Shown here one piece after another: positions 1 through 8,890 of a stretch of DNA of 64,000 nucleotides (position 1 is its first letter; the number at the start of each line of letters is the position of its first letter). The DNA comes from Paenibacillus chitinolyticus NBRC 15660 (GTDB lineage Bacteria > Bacillota > Bacilli > Paenibacillales > NBRC-103111), in assembly GCF_000739915.1 (NCBI RefSeq), contig NZ_BBJT01000007.1, positions 310,001 to 374,000 of the forward strand, given 5' to 3'. A program made the position numbers and the translations under genes. Under the pieces are notes generated by a model that searched no databases, had not been told where the DNA came from, and saw only the letters and a program-made list of their open reading frames with translations.

Positions 1-696
1 ATGACAGCGGCGATTTTTATTCCGATCTACGTGCAGGGCGTGCTTGGCGGTTCCGCCTCCAATTCGGGGTTGACCTTATTGCCGATGATGGTGGGTTCGG
101 TTGTCACCGCGACGCTTGGCGGATTTCTGATGACGAAACTGCAATACCGGACAATCATGATAGGAACGCTGGCGATGCTGCTGACAGGCCTTGCCCTCCT
201 CTCACAAATTACGGTAGAATCTTCTCGACTTGCGATTACAGGAATTATGATTCTGATCGGTCTCGGGATCGGCGCTTCCTTCTCGGTATTAAGCACTTCT
301 GTGCTTCATTCGTTCCCTGCGGCGCAGCGCGGGGCGGCAAGCTCGACTTTGAATTTCAATCGTTCGCTCGGCATGGCGCTAGGCATTACCATTTTCGGGA
401 TGGTACAAAGCCACAGCTTGCTCTCGAAGCTCACCGAGTCGCTTGGCAAGGGCGACATCGCGGTCCCGGGTGACTTGAACTTAAGCGATCCCCATTCGCT
501 GCTGAATCCGGCGTTTCGACAATCCGTCGATCCTCAGCTTCTTGATACCATTACCGCCGGGCTGTCGGGCTCCATCGGAGCAACCTTTGCCTGGAGCCTC
601 ATTCCCGCCGTTTTGGCGCTGATTGCGGCATTCCTGATGACGAAGGATAAAATGGATCCGGCTGCCGAAGGCGAAGAATTCGCTACCGCACACTAA
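1..696 (+). CDS. MFS transporter, DHA2 drug:H+ antiporter family (5' end outside window)
   Basis: Only the C-terminal 231 residues are in the window. The reading frame is open from base 1, so the ATG at position 1 is probably an internal Met. About six hydrophobic segments separated by short basic loops match the second half of a 14-helix EmrB/QacA-type exporter, and the charged tail ends in a polar sequence, as usual for these proteins. It would sit in the cytoplasmic membrane and export small molecules by proton exchange. The WYL regulator follows 46 bases downstream on the same strand and may control it. The substrate cannot be told from sequence. Confidence 0.85.
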   Translation: MTAAIFIPIYVQGVLGGSASNSGLTLLPMMVGSVVTATLGGFLMTKLQYRTIMIGTLAMLLTGLALLSQITVESSRLAITGIMILIGLGIGASFSVLSTSVLHSFPAAQRGAASSTLNFNRSLGMALGITIFGMVQSHSLLSKLTESLGKGDIAVPGDLNLSDPHSLLNPAFRQSVDPQLLDTITAGLSGSIGATFAWSLIPAVLALIAAFLMTKDKMDPAAEGEEFATAH

Positions 697-742
697 TTCA
701 TCTATCGGCAAGCTGCAGCAGGCCGACTTAGGAGAGATGACA

Positions 743-1705
743 ATGAAGCTTGAACGGTTAATGACCATTACGATTTTACTGCTCAATCGAAAACGGGTAC
801 AAGCGCAGGAATTGGCGGACCAGCTTGAAGTGTCTCTGCGCACCATTTATCGCGATCTCGATTCGCTCGGTCAAGCCGGCATTCCCATCGTCTCCTATAC
901 CGGCATGGAAGGCGGTTATGAGATTATGGACAGCTTCCGGCTGGACCGGCAGCTGCTGTCCTTCGATGAGCTGACCGCCCTCTCCACTGCGCTTCGCGGT
1001 CTTGAGTCTACGAAGGCCTACGATCGCTCGAATATGGATCTCCTCCTCAGCAAAGTTGGCGCAATGGTGGCGCAAGCCGAGCAGGGCCGGGCAGGAGAAG
1101 GAGACCGTATTCATATAGATTTTACCCCTTGGAAAAATAGCGAAGAGGACCAAAGCCGGTATAATTCGCTTCGCCAAGCCGTGAATGATCGGAAGCTCAT
1201 CCGATTCAGATACACGAGCAGAACGGGCGATGAACAAAAGCGCGAGGTAGAGCCGATGGCGCTTGTGCTCAAGAACTACGCGTGGTACCTTCACGGGTAT
1301 TGTCGCTTGCGCGGCGATTATCGCATCTTCAAGCTGACGCGTATTCGGGAACTGGATATACAAGCCGGCACCTTCATTCGTCGAGCGGAGTCGCTTGCGC
1401 AGTTGAATGACAGGTGGAAGAAACCTGAGATACACGAGGCGAATGAGGCGATTGCAGTTGTTCTTCAATTTAAAGCATCGGCTGCCGTGTCCGTGATGGA
1501 CCATTTTGATGAAAAGGATATTGAACGGTTGCCGGATGGACAGCTTATTGTGCGAATGACCTACCCGAGTGAACGTTGGCTGATCCGTACTCTATTTCAT
1601 TATATGACGGATGTTATTGTGCTTGAGCCCGCTTCTATTGCCGCAAAAGTGAGGCAGACTGCTCTGGATATTGCCGGACAGTATGGCGTGTCGGATACGA
1701 AATAA
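743..1705 (+). CDS. YafY-type transcriptional regulator with HTH and WYL domains
   Basis: This 320-residue protein has an N-terminal helix-turn-helix (about residues 15-45, including LEVSLRTIYRDLDSLGQAG) and a WYL ligand-sensing domain with the literal Trp-Tyr-Leu at about 181-183, followed by a C-terminal extension. This is the standard one-component architecture. ATG 743 is chosen over ATG 737 because AGGAG at 730-734 is only 2 bases before 737 but 8 before 743. It lies between an exporter and an SDR gene and probably regulates one or both. The ligand is unknown. Confidence 0.85.
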   Translation: MKLERLMTITILLLNRKRVQAQELADQLEVSLRTIYRDLDSLGQAGIPIVSYTGMEGGYEIMDSFRLDRQLLSFDELTALSTALRGLESTKAYDRSNMDLLLSKVGAMVAQAEQGRAGEGDRIHIDFTPWKNSEEDQSRYNSLRQAVNDRKLIRFRYTSRTGDEQKREVEPMALVLKNYAWYLHGYCRLRGDYRIFKLTRIRELDIQAGTFIRRAESLAQLNDRWKKPEIHEANEAIAVVLQFKASAAVSVMDHFDEKDIERLPDGQLIVRMTYPSERWLIRTLFHYMTDVIVLEPASIAAKVRQTALDIAGQYGVSDTK

Positions 1706-1730
1706 GTTCAGAGAGGGAGGTTTGCCCAAG

Positions 1731-2480
1731 ATGTCCTTAGACGGAAAAGTAGCGATTGTTACCGGGGGCGCCCTGGGGATCGGGAGAGCGACGTGCATTC
1801 AATTGGCTAAACAGGGAGCGAAGATTGTTGTCAACGACTTCGGAAATGAGTTGACCGCCGAATCCGTCGTGTCCGAGATTGTTGCGGGTGGCGGCGAGGC
1901 CGTGTCGATTCCGGGGGATGCCCGCAGTGCGGGACAAATGGAACAGCTCGTGGAAGCCGTGAAGCACGCATTCGGGCGTATTGATGTTCTCGTATGCAAT
2001 GCGAGTAAGGGCGCTACAGCCGCGACCTTTGCCGAGCTCACTTGGGAGTCGTTCGAACGGCAGCTGACCGATGAATTGAAGGCTGCATTCGAGCCGACGA
2101 AGGCAGTTATCCCGACGATGATGGCACAGCAATTCGGCCGGATCATCTATCTGTCCAGCACGGATGGCAAAGACCCTACCCCTCAATATATCGCATTCGG
2201 TACGGCGAAGGGCGGGCTCGATACGTTTGCGCGATATATTGCACAAGAATTCGGCCCTTACGGGATCTCGGCAAATGTCGTCGCTCCCGGCTTCGTTAGA
2301 ACCGACGAGACTTTTATGATCTCGGAGGAAGAGGCTCGCGTGATAGGCAGCTTCACCCCACTGGGCCGGATTGCCGAGCCGGAAGATGTGGCGGAGGTTA
2401 TTTCTTTTCTCGCCGGAGACGGCGCGCGATTCCTGACGGGAACATACACGCCCGTTACCGGCGGACTTATCATGGAGTGA
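1731..2480 (+). CDS. SDR family oxidoreductase, atypical active site
   Basis: A 249-residue short-chain dehydrogenase/reductase. The Rossmann motif TGGALGIG lies at residues 11-18, an NAS variant of the NNAG motif near 90, and the active-site Ser in LSST near 142. The usual Tyr of YxxxK is Phe here (residues 156-160 read FGTAK), with the nearest Tyr three residues earlier, so classical catalysis is doubtful or the protein belongs to a divergent subfamily. The start is ATG 1731, preceded by GAGGGAGG; a longer frame from 1671 would overlap the WYL gene. It follows the WYL gene closely and may be co-transcribed. The substrate is unknown. Confidence 0.85.
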   Translation: MSLDGKVAIVTGGALGIGRATCIQLAKQGAKIVVNDFGNELTAESVVSEIVAGGGEAVSIPGDARSAGQMEQLVEAVKHAFGRIDVLVCNASKGATAATFAELTWESFERQLTDELKAAFEPTKAVIPTMMAQQFGRIIYLSSTDGKDPTPQYIAFGTAKGGLDTFARYIAQEFGPYGISANVVAPGFVRTDETFMISEEEARVIGSFTPLGRIAEPEDVAEVISFLAGDGARFLTGTYTPVTGGLIME

Positions 2481-2595
2481 GTCTCTCCACACCATCTGAA
2501 ACTCTGCGGGAAGCCGTTAATCTCGGCTTGCTTCAGGCGGGACCTGCATAAACACCCGATACGATACCGACACCATGATGCAACTGCCTCACATG

Positions 2596-2619
2596 GGAGC
2601 CTTTTAAGGCTCCTTTTTT
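2596..2619 (+). terminator. Rho-independent terminator after the SDR gene
   Basis: The stem GGAGCC/GGCTCC (2596-2601 with 2608-2613) has a TTTTAA loop and is followed by six T. Confidence 0.8.
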
Positions 2620-2651
2620 GTATGGTATATGGCGGCAAATTCGCCTGGCGA

Positions 2652-2686
2652 AGACATGTCCTTGAAGTAGGGGCATGTCTTTTTTT
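2652..2686 (+). terminator. Second, tandem terminator
   Basis: AGACATG (2652-2658) pairs with CATGTCT (2674-2680) and is followed by a T-run. Together with the hairpin at 2596 it isolates the SDR gene from the downstream operon. Confidence 0.65.
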
Positions 2687-2795
2687 CAATAGATCTTAAG
2701 AAAATCTTTATTGTTTACGGACGTAAATGCTAATAACTTTTCGGTACGATAAGGCAAGTAATCGATAAAGTACATTTAAGGAGCTGAAATGAACG

Positions 2796-3371
2796 ATGTT
2801 GGCTAACACCTTTACAAAAACCAAGATCACCGATAGATGGCGTTTCCTTAAAAAATTTATCCAAAATCCCCACGACGTCGGGAGTATTGTCCCAAGCTCA
2901 AACAGATTGACGCAAAAAATGCTGGAGCCTATACCCTGGAATCATGTGCACACGTTAGTCGAACTGGGAGCCGGAACAGGGGTATTCACCCAAATGATTT
3001 ATGACCTCGTTCGTCCGGATTGCCAAGTCGCCGTCTTTGAGAAGGAAGAGGAGATGAGAGAATTACTCAAGCGGGAGTTCTGCGGATTCCATATGTTCTC
3101 CAACGCGCTGGAGCTTAAGGACAGCTTGAGCAGCATCGGGGCGGACCGAGTGGATTGTATCGTCTCCGGGCTGCCTTTCGCCAACTTTTCGCAAGCGGAG
3201 CGGGAGAAGATCATCCGGCAAGTTCGCGAGACGTTAAGGGAAGACGGTTTGTTCATCACCTTCCAATATTCGCTGCAGATGAAAACCATGCTGGAGGCTG
3301 CGTTCGATGAGGTAAGCATCTCGCTTGTTCCGTGGAACATCCCTCCGGCCTTCGTCTATACATGCAAATAA
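2796..3371 (+). CDS. Class I SAM-dependent methyltransferase, phospholipid N-methyltransferase-like
   Basis: A 191-residue cytoplasmic or membrane-associated protein. The N-terminus (PHDVGSIVPSS, about residues 28-38) followed by the SAM-binding motif LVELGAGTGVFTQ (about 50-62) is typical of the PmtA-like / rRNA dimethyltransferase-like group. Several such proteins methylate phosphatidylethanolamine, but some homologues are uncharacterised, so the substrate is inferred. AAGGAG at 2778-2783 precedes the ATG; a six-codon frame ATG...TAA at 2789-2806 overlaps the start. It heads a cluster with DedA and a two-component system, which fits a role in membrane-lipid or envelope-stress adaptation. 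Confidence 0.75.
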   Translation: MLANTFTKTKITDRWRFLKKFIQNPHDVGSIVPSSNRLTQKMLEPIPWNHVHTLVELGAGTGVFTQMIYDLVRPDCQVAVFEKEEEMRELLKREFCGFHMFSNALELKDSLSSIGADRVDCIVSGLPFANFSQAEREKIIRQVRETLREDGLFITFQYSLQMKTMLEAAFDEVSISLVPWNIPPAFVYTCK

Positions 3372-3439
3372 ATGCCATGGGCTTAACCATTTCCTGTTTT
3401 TCTTTTGTTCGTGATTAAATTAGAATTGGGGGAGACATC

Positions 3440-4048
3440 GTGAGCATAGATTCCATACTCGATGCCATTCATCACTTCGGTTATTTCGCGCTCTTTTTCT
3501 CGTTATGGCTGGGCATAGTCGGGATGCCTATACCTGATGAAGTGGTTGTCATGACCGGGGGAATGGTCGGTTCGCTGCACTTGCTGCAGCCGGTTCCGGC
3601 TTATATGATCACCTACCTGGGAGTAGTGTCCGGGTTATCATTAGGTTATATTTTAGGCAGGGTGATGGGGCCGCTCGTCGTCGAGCGTCTGCGCAAGAAG
3701 AAAAAGATCGCGCCCTACATTCAAAAATCCGACCGGCTGCTTGAGAAATACGGGTCGTTCGCGCTGGCGATCAGCTACTGTTTTCCGGTAGTTCGTCATG
3801 TTCTGCCTTACTTGGCGGGAGTCAATAAAATGCCGTTCCCTAAATACGCGCTGATATCCTACTCGACCGGGCTGCTGTGGACGACGATTTATTTTATTAT
3901 CGGTTATTTTTTTGGAAGCAACATCGAACGGATAGGAAATAATGTGTATAAATACGGGTATTATGGGCTGGCCGCGGCCGTTATTCTCATGATCGGTGCC
4001 GTCATTATCCAAGCGATTCGTAAAAAGAAGAAGGTGTGTTCCGAATGA
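3440..4048 (+). CDS. DedA family integral membrane protein
   Basis: A 202-residue polytopic protein. The signature region GMPIPDEVVVMTGG (about residues 30-43) and the conserved Arg/Pro segment FPVVRHVLPYLAG mark the DedA/SNARE-associated superfamily, whose members act in lipid-carrier flippase activity and proton-motive-force maintenance. Several hydrophobic helices and a Lys-rich C-terminus are visible. Its stop codon overlaps the response regulator ATG (ATGA at 4045-4048), so translation is probably coupled. Next to a phospholipid methyltransferase-like gene, a membrane-lipid role is likely, but the substrate is unknown. Confidence 0.88.
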   Translation: MSIDSILDAIHHFGYFALFFSLWLGIVGMPIPDEVVVMTGGMVGSLHLLQPVPAYMITYLGVVSGLSLGYILGRVMGPLVVERLRKKKKIAPYIQKSDRLLEKYGSFALAISYCFPVVRHVLPYLAGVNKMPFPKYALISYSTGLLWTTIYFIIGYFFGSNIERIGNNVYKYGYYGLAAAVILMIGAVIIQAIRKKKKVCSE

Positions 4049-4746
4049 AGAACGGGAAAGGGGCCTCCGTACTAATCATTGACGATGAGCCGGAAATTCG
4101 CGACATTGTCCAGATTTTCCTCAAAAATGAAGGCTACGAGGTCATGGAAGCCGAGGACGGGGCCGCAGGCTTGGAGCTGCTTCGGAAGAAGGAGTTCGAT
4201 CTGATCATTTTGGATGTGATGATGCCGAGGCTCGACGGGATCCAGGCCTGCATGCAAATTCGGCAAACCCGGAATACCCCCATTATTATGCTCTCCGCCA
4301 AGAACGAAGACATCGACAAAATATTAGGCTTAACGAGCGGAGCGGACGATTATTTATCCAAGCCGTTCAACCCTCTGGAGCTTGTCGCCCGGGTCAAATC
4401 GCAGCTGCGGCGAGTCCGGATGAGCGAGACGCAGGATAAGCGGCAGCCGCTAGAGCTCAGCATTGGGGATTTGGTCCTGAATATCCCTCGCCACCAGGTA
4501 ACGATCCAAGGAAAGGACATCTCTCTTACCCCGCTGGAGTTCGATATTCTGGAGCTGCTCGCGACTCACCGGGGGCACGTATTCAGCGTGGACAAAATTT
4601 ACGAAACGATCTGGAAGGACCCCGCGCTGCAATCCGACAAAACGGTGATGGTGCATATCCGGAATCTCCGTGAAAAACTCAAAGACAATCCCCGGGAGCC
4701 CAAATATATTAAAACCGTCTGGGGAGTAGGTTATAAAATTGACTAG
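4045..4746 (+). CDS. OmpR/PhoB-family response regulator
   Basis: A 233-residue protein with a receiver domain (acidic pair in IIDDEPE, phospho-acceptor Asp57 in LDVMMP, Ser in MLSAK near 85, Lys107 in SKPF) and a C-terminal winged helix (TPLEFDILELLA ... VWGVGYKID). ATG 4045 with an AAGAAGG site about 8 bases upstream is preferred to the GTG at 4036. It overlaps DedA by 4 bases and the kinase TTG by 8 bases. The organisation resembles VanRS-like envelope-sensing pairs. Its targets probably include its own operon. Confidence 0.92.
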   Translation: MKNGKGASVLIIDDEPEIRDIVQIFLKNEGYEVMEAEDGAAGLELLRKKEFDLIILDVMMPRLDGIQACMQIRQTRNTPIIMLSAKNEDIDKILGLTSGADDYLSKPFNPLELVARVKSQLRRVRMSETQDKRQPLELSIGDLVLNIPRHQVTIQGKDISLTPLEFDILELLATHRGHVFSVDKIYETIWKDPALQSDKTVMVHIRNLREKLKDNPREPKYIKTVWGVGYKID

Positions 4747-6163
4747 GCTCAAAAGACCGGATTGGATCAAAAGTCTGCAGGTAAAGCTAATGCTGGCTTT
4801 CGGGGCGGCCCTCGTACTCACGACGATTTTGAGCCTGCTCTTCGACTATGTGACGCGGGAATCGCGCAAGGTCTATTTCACCAGTTTTGAAACAAGCAAA
4901 CAGAACGTCAAACAACTCTTGAGCGACATGGAGCGGCAGATACCCGTCCTCTCCGGTCCGGAGGGGATCGATCCGCTGCTAAAGCGCGAGAGCGAGGCCA
5001 GCCGGCTGCGCATTCTGCTTTCCGATATGCAAGGGACTATCGTCTATCATTCCCCATCGGTTACAGAGGATAAGATCGATTTATACCAAATTATCTATGA
5101 GCAGAGAGAGACGGAGAATCAGCCTGAGCCCGGCAAGATGTATACGGCAATTACACCTATCCAATATCAGGGTCAGAAGCTGTTTCTTGTCGTGTCGGGG
5201 CCGCTCTTTGCAGAACAAGGTTATATATATGAGAATCCTCGTCTGTACAGCTCACTTGTGTTTTTGCTGTTATTCCTGCTGCTGTTTTATTGGTTCACCT
5301 TCAGCAAAATGAAAGAAATCCGGACCATGAGCAGAGGAGTTCAGCAAATTGCCGAGGGCAAGCTGTCCATAAGACTGCCGGTCAAAAGCAAGGATGAGCT
5401 CGGGACCCTCACCGCAAGCATCAACGAGATGGCGGGACAGCTAGAGGAGATGATCGCCAAAGAGCGGCTGACCGAGCAAGCCAAGAGCGAGCTTATAACG
5501 AACATCTCTCATGACTTGAGGACTCCTCTGACGAGTATTATCGGCTATTTAACCGTCCTGATCGAACATCCGGAGACAGGCGGCGCGCTGAAGAATTACG
5601 TCCATAGTGCGCTGAACAAATCCAACCAGCTTAAAAAATTAATTGACGATTTATTCGAGTACACACGGCTTACAAGCGATCAGGTAACTCTGGACAAAAG
5701 CCGGGTGGATCTGGTGGGGATGCTGCATCAGATCATCATGGAATTCCTTCCGCTCGCTGAGCAGCATCAGGTCAGAGTGAACAGTACGCTGCCCGACCGG
5801 AAAGTGGAGGTAGTTATCGACGCAGACAAAGTCGTCCGGGCCGTCGATAACTTGTTAACCAATGCGCTCAAATTCAGCGTAAAACCGGGCAGCATCGATA
5901 TCGTACTGAATGCGGAGCACCCATGGGCCGTACTGTCTATCGCCAATAACGGCTTAGCCATTACGCCTGAGCAGGAAAAAAGGCTGTTCGACCGATTCTA
6001 TAAAGCCGACGAATCGAGGAACGATCACCGGATGCCGCACGGGTCGGGTCTTGGCCTTTCGATTGCCCAGAGCATCGTGCAGCTCCATGAAGGAGATATC
6101 TGGCTGCGGCGAACCGGATCGTACTATGAATTTTTTATTCGAATTCCACTCCGTATTTATTGA
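4739..6163 (+). CDS. Sensor histidine kinase, partner of the 4045 regulator
   Basis: A 474-residue membrane kinase: helix 1 about residues 17-37, an extracytoplasmic sensor of about 130 residues, helix 2 about 172-190, HAMP about 192-245, H-box with phospho-acceptor His258 in ISHDLRTPLTS, N-box DNLLTNALKFS and G-box GSGLGLSIA. The start is TTG 4739, within the regulator's last codons; the next in-frame ATG (4790) would cut the first membrane helix. The sensed signal is unknown. The methyltransferase/DedA neighbours point to envelope or lipid stress. Confidence 0.9.
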   Translation: MTRLKRPDWIKSLQVKLMLAFGAALVLTTILSLLFDYVTRESRKVYFTSFETSKQNVKQLLSDMERQIPVLSGPEGIDPLLKRESEASRLRILLSDMQGTIVYHSPSVTEDKIDLYQIIYEQRETENQPEPGKMYTAITPIQYQGQKLFLVVSGPLFAEQGYIYENPRLYSSLVFLLLFLLLFYWFTFSKMKEIRTMSRGVQQIAEGKLSIRLPVKSKDELGTLTASINEMAGQLEEMIAKERLTEQAKSELITNISHDLRTPLTSIIGYLTVLIEHPETGGALKNYVHSALNKSNQLKKLIDDLFEYTRLTSDQVTLDKSRVDLVGMLHQIIMEFLPLAEQHQVRVNSTLPDRKVEVVIDADKVVRAVDNLLTNALKFSVKPGSIDIVLNAEHPWAVLSIANNGLAITPEQEKRLFDRFYKADESRNDHRMPHGSGLGLSIAQSIVQLHEGDIWLRRTGSYYEFFIRIPLRIY

Positions 6164-6374
6164 AGATGGCCTTGTATTTATTTTCGAATAGGGTCCATAG
6201 TATCACATAAAAATCATGGGCAGCAGCGCCTAACATCCCGGCTTCATACAGATCCGCATATTGTGACGGTTTGTTTATAGGATTGTGACTATTTATGCGC
6301 TTATTTCGGGAGACTCCCCTGTTATCCTTCAAGCCGGTTTTGTAACATGTTCAGATCATGAACGATCCGCATAG

Positions 6375-6409
6375 AAAAGGAGATGCCATTACGAATGGCA
6401 TCTCCTTTT
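6375..6409. terminator. Strong bidirectional terminator hairpin
   Basis: A perfect 16-bp stem (6375-6390 with 6394-6409) with a 3-base loop has A-run and T-run edges on both sides, so it can stop transcription from both strands. It closes the two-component operon. The stretch 6164-6374 shows no convincing gene. Confidence 0.85.
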
Positions 6410-6474
6410 TCGAGTTTATGGGAACGTCCAAATCCCGGATATTAGGATCAAGTGAAATCAATTATATTGTACCA

Positions 6475-6504
6475 TTTACAATAGTGTGTGTCACACAGTA
6501 TAAT
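6475..6504 (+). promoter_or_regulatory. Promoter with internal palindrome, probable PadR operator
   Basis: TTTACA (6475-6480), an 18-base spacer and TATAAT (6499-6504) form a good sigma-A promoter. The spacer holds a perfect TGTGTG-T-CACACA palindrome (6485-6497). PadR proteins commonly autoregulate by binding inverted repeats over their own promoter, so this is the likely operator. Confidence 0.65.
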
Positions 6505-6524
6505 ATTTTCCAGGAGCTGATCAT

Positions 6525-6890
6525 ATGGCGGATGTAAATGAAACGATAACGGGTTTATTAAGCGAGCTGCGGCGAGGCACGATTGTCATTGGCGTGCTCA
6601 GTCAATTGTCCGAACCCCGGTATGGCTATTCTCTCGTACCCTTATTGGAGGAAAAAGGAATCGCCGTCGATCCCGGCACCTTGTACCCCTTGCTTCGCAG
6701 ACTGGAAAAACAAGGGCTGCTCGAAAGCACATGGGATACAAATGAATCGCGTCCCCGTAAATACTATTTGCTCAGCCCTTTCGGGAAGAAAGTATATGAG
6801 GGGCTGTTCCAAGAGTGGCGCAAGCTAGTCGCCAACATGGAAGGCATTTTGACTGATCTTGGAGGAGGAGAGCAGCATGGAAGTAATTGA
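6525..6890 (+). CDS. PadR family transcriptional regulator
   Basis: A 121-residue winged-helix repressor. The pattern RRGTIVIGVLSQLSEPRYGYSL ... VDPGTLYPLLRRLEKQGLLES ... RPRKYYLLSPFGK is diagnostic of PadR (subfamily 1), in which a C-terminal helix forms the dimer. It overlaps the following membrane-protein gene by 14 bases and shares its promoter, a very common PadR/HAAS pairing in Firmicutes. The inducer is unknown; family members sense phenolics, antibiotics or envelope stress. Confidence 0.9.
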   Translation: MADVNETITGLLSELRRGTIVIGVLSQLSEPRYGYSLVPLLEEKGIAVDPGTLYPLLRRLEKQGLLESTWDTNESRPRKYYLLSPFGKKVYEGLFQEWRKLVANMEGILTDLGGGEQHGSN

Positions 6891-7914
6891 CCGTTATATT
6901 TATGCGGTGACGCAGCGTCTGCCTGAGCAGCAAAGAGAGGATATTAAACGGGAATTGCAAAGCCTGATTGAAGATATGCTGGAGGAGCGCATGACGACCG
7001 GTCCAGCATCTAAAGAGGATGTCGAAAGCGTGCTGCTTGAGCTGGGCCCTCCGAATGAGCTGGCCGCGAAGTATCGCGGGTACGAGCGTTACTTGATCGG
7101 TCCGATGCTGATTGACGCTTACTTGACTACGCTAAAGATTGTGCTGGCCTCGATTGTCATAGGACTAACCGCGGTTTTCATCATCGATACATTCCTCTCA
7201 CATTCGGGGAAGCTAGACCCGGTTACAAGCTACCTGGCCTCCCTAGTTACGGGTGCTGCGCAAGGATTCGCTTGGGTCACCGTTGTATTCGCTTGGATGG
7301 AGTATAGGCAGCGCGCCGGTAACGGCAGCAGGAATAAAACGTGGAGGCCCTCCGATTTGCCGTTGATTCCGGATGCAAAGTTGAAAATCAATAGGATCAG
7401 GCCAATCTTAAGCATCTTTTTTACCATTGCAGTCATGATGATCTGTCTCTATTTGACCGATCTGCTCGGGATTTGGAGAAACCGCGATGGCGTGTTCACG
7501 AGCGTTCCGTACCTGGACAACGATGTATTCCGACACTATTGGCCGCTTCTGTGGATCGTTGCCGCCCTTTCCATTACGAAGCAAATCGTCCGAATTATCG
7601 TGCGTTATAGATCGAGCAAGCTGCTGGCTTTCCATATCGTAATGACGATTATTACAACGATGCTTGTGTGCATCATGCTTTCGGATCAAACTCTATGGAA
7701 TCCCCATTTCATCCGGGATTTGACCGCCTCGAACCTTATGCCCGCCGAAGGAGATAACTTCAAAACCCTAGTATCGACCTGGCCCAGGGTGAGCGAATGG
7801 CTCATAAACGCCATCGTGTTGTTTGCACTCCTCAATATCATAAGAGAGTCCCTTGCCTGGTACCGGGCAAAATCATCGTCCTCTCCAATCCCGCAAAAAA
7901 AGCCTCTTGTGTAG
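6877..7914 (+). CDS. HAAS-domain membrane protein, PadR-associated
   Basis: A 345-residue protein. The N-terminal 65 residues (VIDRYIYAVTQRLPEQQ ... LGPPNELAAKY) form the helical HAAS-type domain that typically precedes membrane regions in PadR-linked proteins. Hydrophobic segments then occur at about 85-105, 115-135, 180-200, 220-240, 255-275 and 305-325, suggesting six helices. GGAGGAGGAG at 6861-6870 precedes ATG 6877. Overlap with padR implies coupled expression. These proteins are thought to transmit or modulate the envelope response under PadR control; no enzymatic motif is visible. Confidence 0.75.
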   Translation: MEVIDRYIYAVTQRLPEQQREDIKRELQSLIEDMLEERMTTGPASKEDVESVLLELGPPNELAAKYRGYERYLIGPMLIDAYLTTLKIVLASIVIGLTAVFIIDTFLSHSGKLDPVTSYLASLVTGAAQGFAWVTVVFAWMEYRQRAGNGSRNKTWRPSDLPLIPDAKLKINRIRPILSIFFTIAVMMICLYLTDLLGIWRNRDGVFTSVPYLDNDVFRHYWPLLWIVAALSITKQIVRIIVRYRSSKLLAFHIVMTIITTMLVCIMLSDQTLWNPHFIRDLTASNLMPAEGDNFKTLVSTWPRVSEWLINAIVLFALLNIIRESLAWYRAKSSSSPIPQKKPLV

Positions 7915-7991
7915 CGGCTCGGGTTGCTAGGCCCCCATTTTTCCGATTGTAGCCGGATAAGAAGGGGGCCCGGCAAATTTTCGACAATCCG

Positions 7992-8018
7992 ACTGACCTC
8001 ATAAGGTCAGTTTTTTTT
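7992..8018 (+). terminator. Terminator of the PadR/HAAS operon
   Basis: ACTGACCT (7992-7999) pairs with AGGTCAGT (8004-8011) and is followed by seven further T. The T-run is on the plus strand only. Confidence 0.85.
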
Positions 8019-8026
8019 ATACGGCA

Positions 8027-8890
8027 CTATCGACAAATGAATAGCTTCATTAACTTCACGTAAGTCGGGTTGACCATGTACCCTGTCGGGCTTACGGAAT
8101 ATCTCTTGCCCGTATCCAACCGCCGGATTCTTTCCATTTCCTCCTCGTTCAGCTCAAAGTCGAATATTTCGCTATTCTCTTTTATCCTTTGAGGATTCGA
8201 CGATTTGGGGATAACAATAATCCCGCGCTCCAGGTGCCAGCGCAAAATGACTTGGGCGACCGACTTGCGATGACGATGGGCGATTGCGGACAGCTCCGGA
8301 TGCTTCAGCAGCGCTTCGTTCCCCTGCCCCAACGGACCCCAGGCCTCATGCAGAATCCGATGACGAACCATATAATCATGCAATTCGCGCTGTGGAAATT
8401 GGGGATGGGTCTCTACCTGATTCACCAGCGGCGAAATCCGGGAATTCTTCTTGAGGTTCTCCAGATGCCGGATCTCGAAATTCGCTACACCTATGACTTT
8501 GATCCTGCCTTCGTCGTACAGCTCCTCCATGGCCTTCCAGGCTTCCACGTAATGAGGGCCGGCGAAATGAATCAAATACATATCGAGATACGTTACGTTC
8601 AGCCTCCGACAAGTCTGCTCGAATGCCTTTCTTGTCGTATGATACCCGAGATCAGTTGTCCACGCTTTGGAGGTAATGAAGAACTCCTCCCGAGGAATAC
8701 CGCTTTTTGGGATAACTCGACCTAGCGCCCCTTCATTGCCGTAAATTTTCGCTGTATCGAAATGGCGATACCCGGTTCGAATTGCCTCTTCGACCGCCCT
8801 CTCGAAGTCTTCCCCGCTTTTGATCTTATATAGGCCGAATCCGAGTCGCGGAATGTTGACCCCGTTTGCCGCTTCGACTGTCTGATTCAT
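8027..8890 (-). CDS. Aldo/keto reductase
   Basis: A 287-residue NADPH-dependent aldo/keto reductase with the full catalytic tetrad: Asp45 and Tyr50 (FDTAKIY), Lys75 (ITSKAW) and His108 (YLIHFAG). The C-terminal IPKSSNPQRIKENSEIFDF segment binds the cofactor. Its ATG overlaps the ArsR stop by 4 bases, so regulator and enzyme form a coupled operon. It probably reduces reactive aldehydes or ketones; the substrate is not shown. Another aldo/keto reductase with a different regulator lies at 60101. Confidence 0.92.
   Translation of the reverse strand: MNQTVEAANGVNIPRLGFGLYKIKSGEDFERAVEEAIRTGYRHFDTAKIYGNEGALGRVIPKSGIPREEFFITSKAWTTDLGYHTTRKAFEQTCRRLNVTYLDMYLIHFAGPHYVEAWKAMEELYDEGRIKVIGVANFEIRHLENLKKNSRISPLVNQVETHPQFPQRELHDYMVRHRILHEAWGPLGQGNEALLKHPELSAIAHRHRKSVAQVILRWHLERGIIVIPKSSNPQRIKENSEIFDFELNEEEMERIRRLDTGKRYSVSPTGYMVNPTYVKLMKLFICR

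Noticed and set aside
2789-2806. Five-codon plus-strand frame ATG...TAA overlapping the methyltransferase start
   Set aside because: Too short and no better spaced to the SD than the real ATG; the overlap may be chance.
6135-6332. 65-codon minus-strand frame after the kinase gene
   Set aside because: Overlaps the kinase 3' end, no SD, and no family recognised; probably a shadow.
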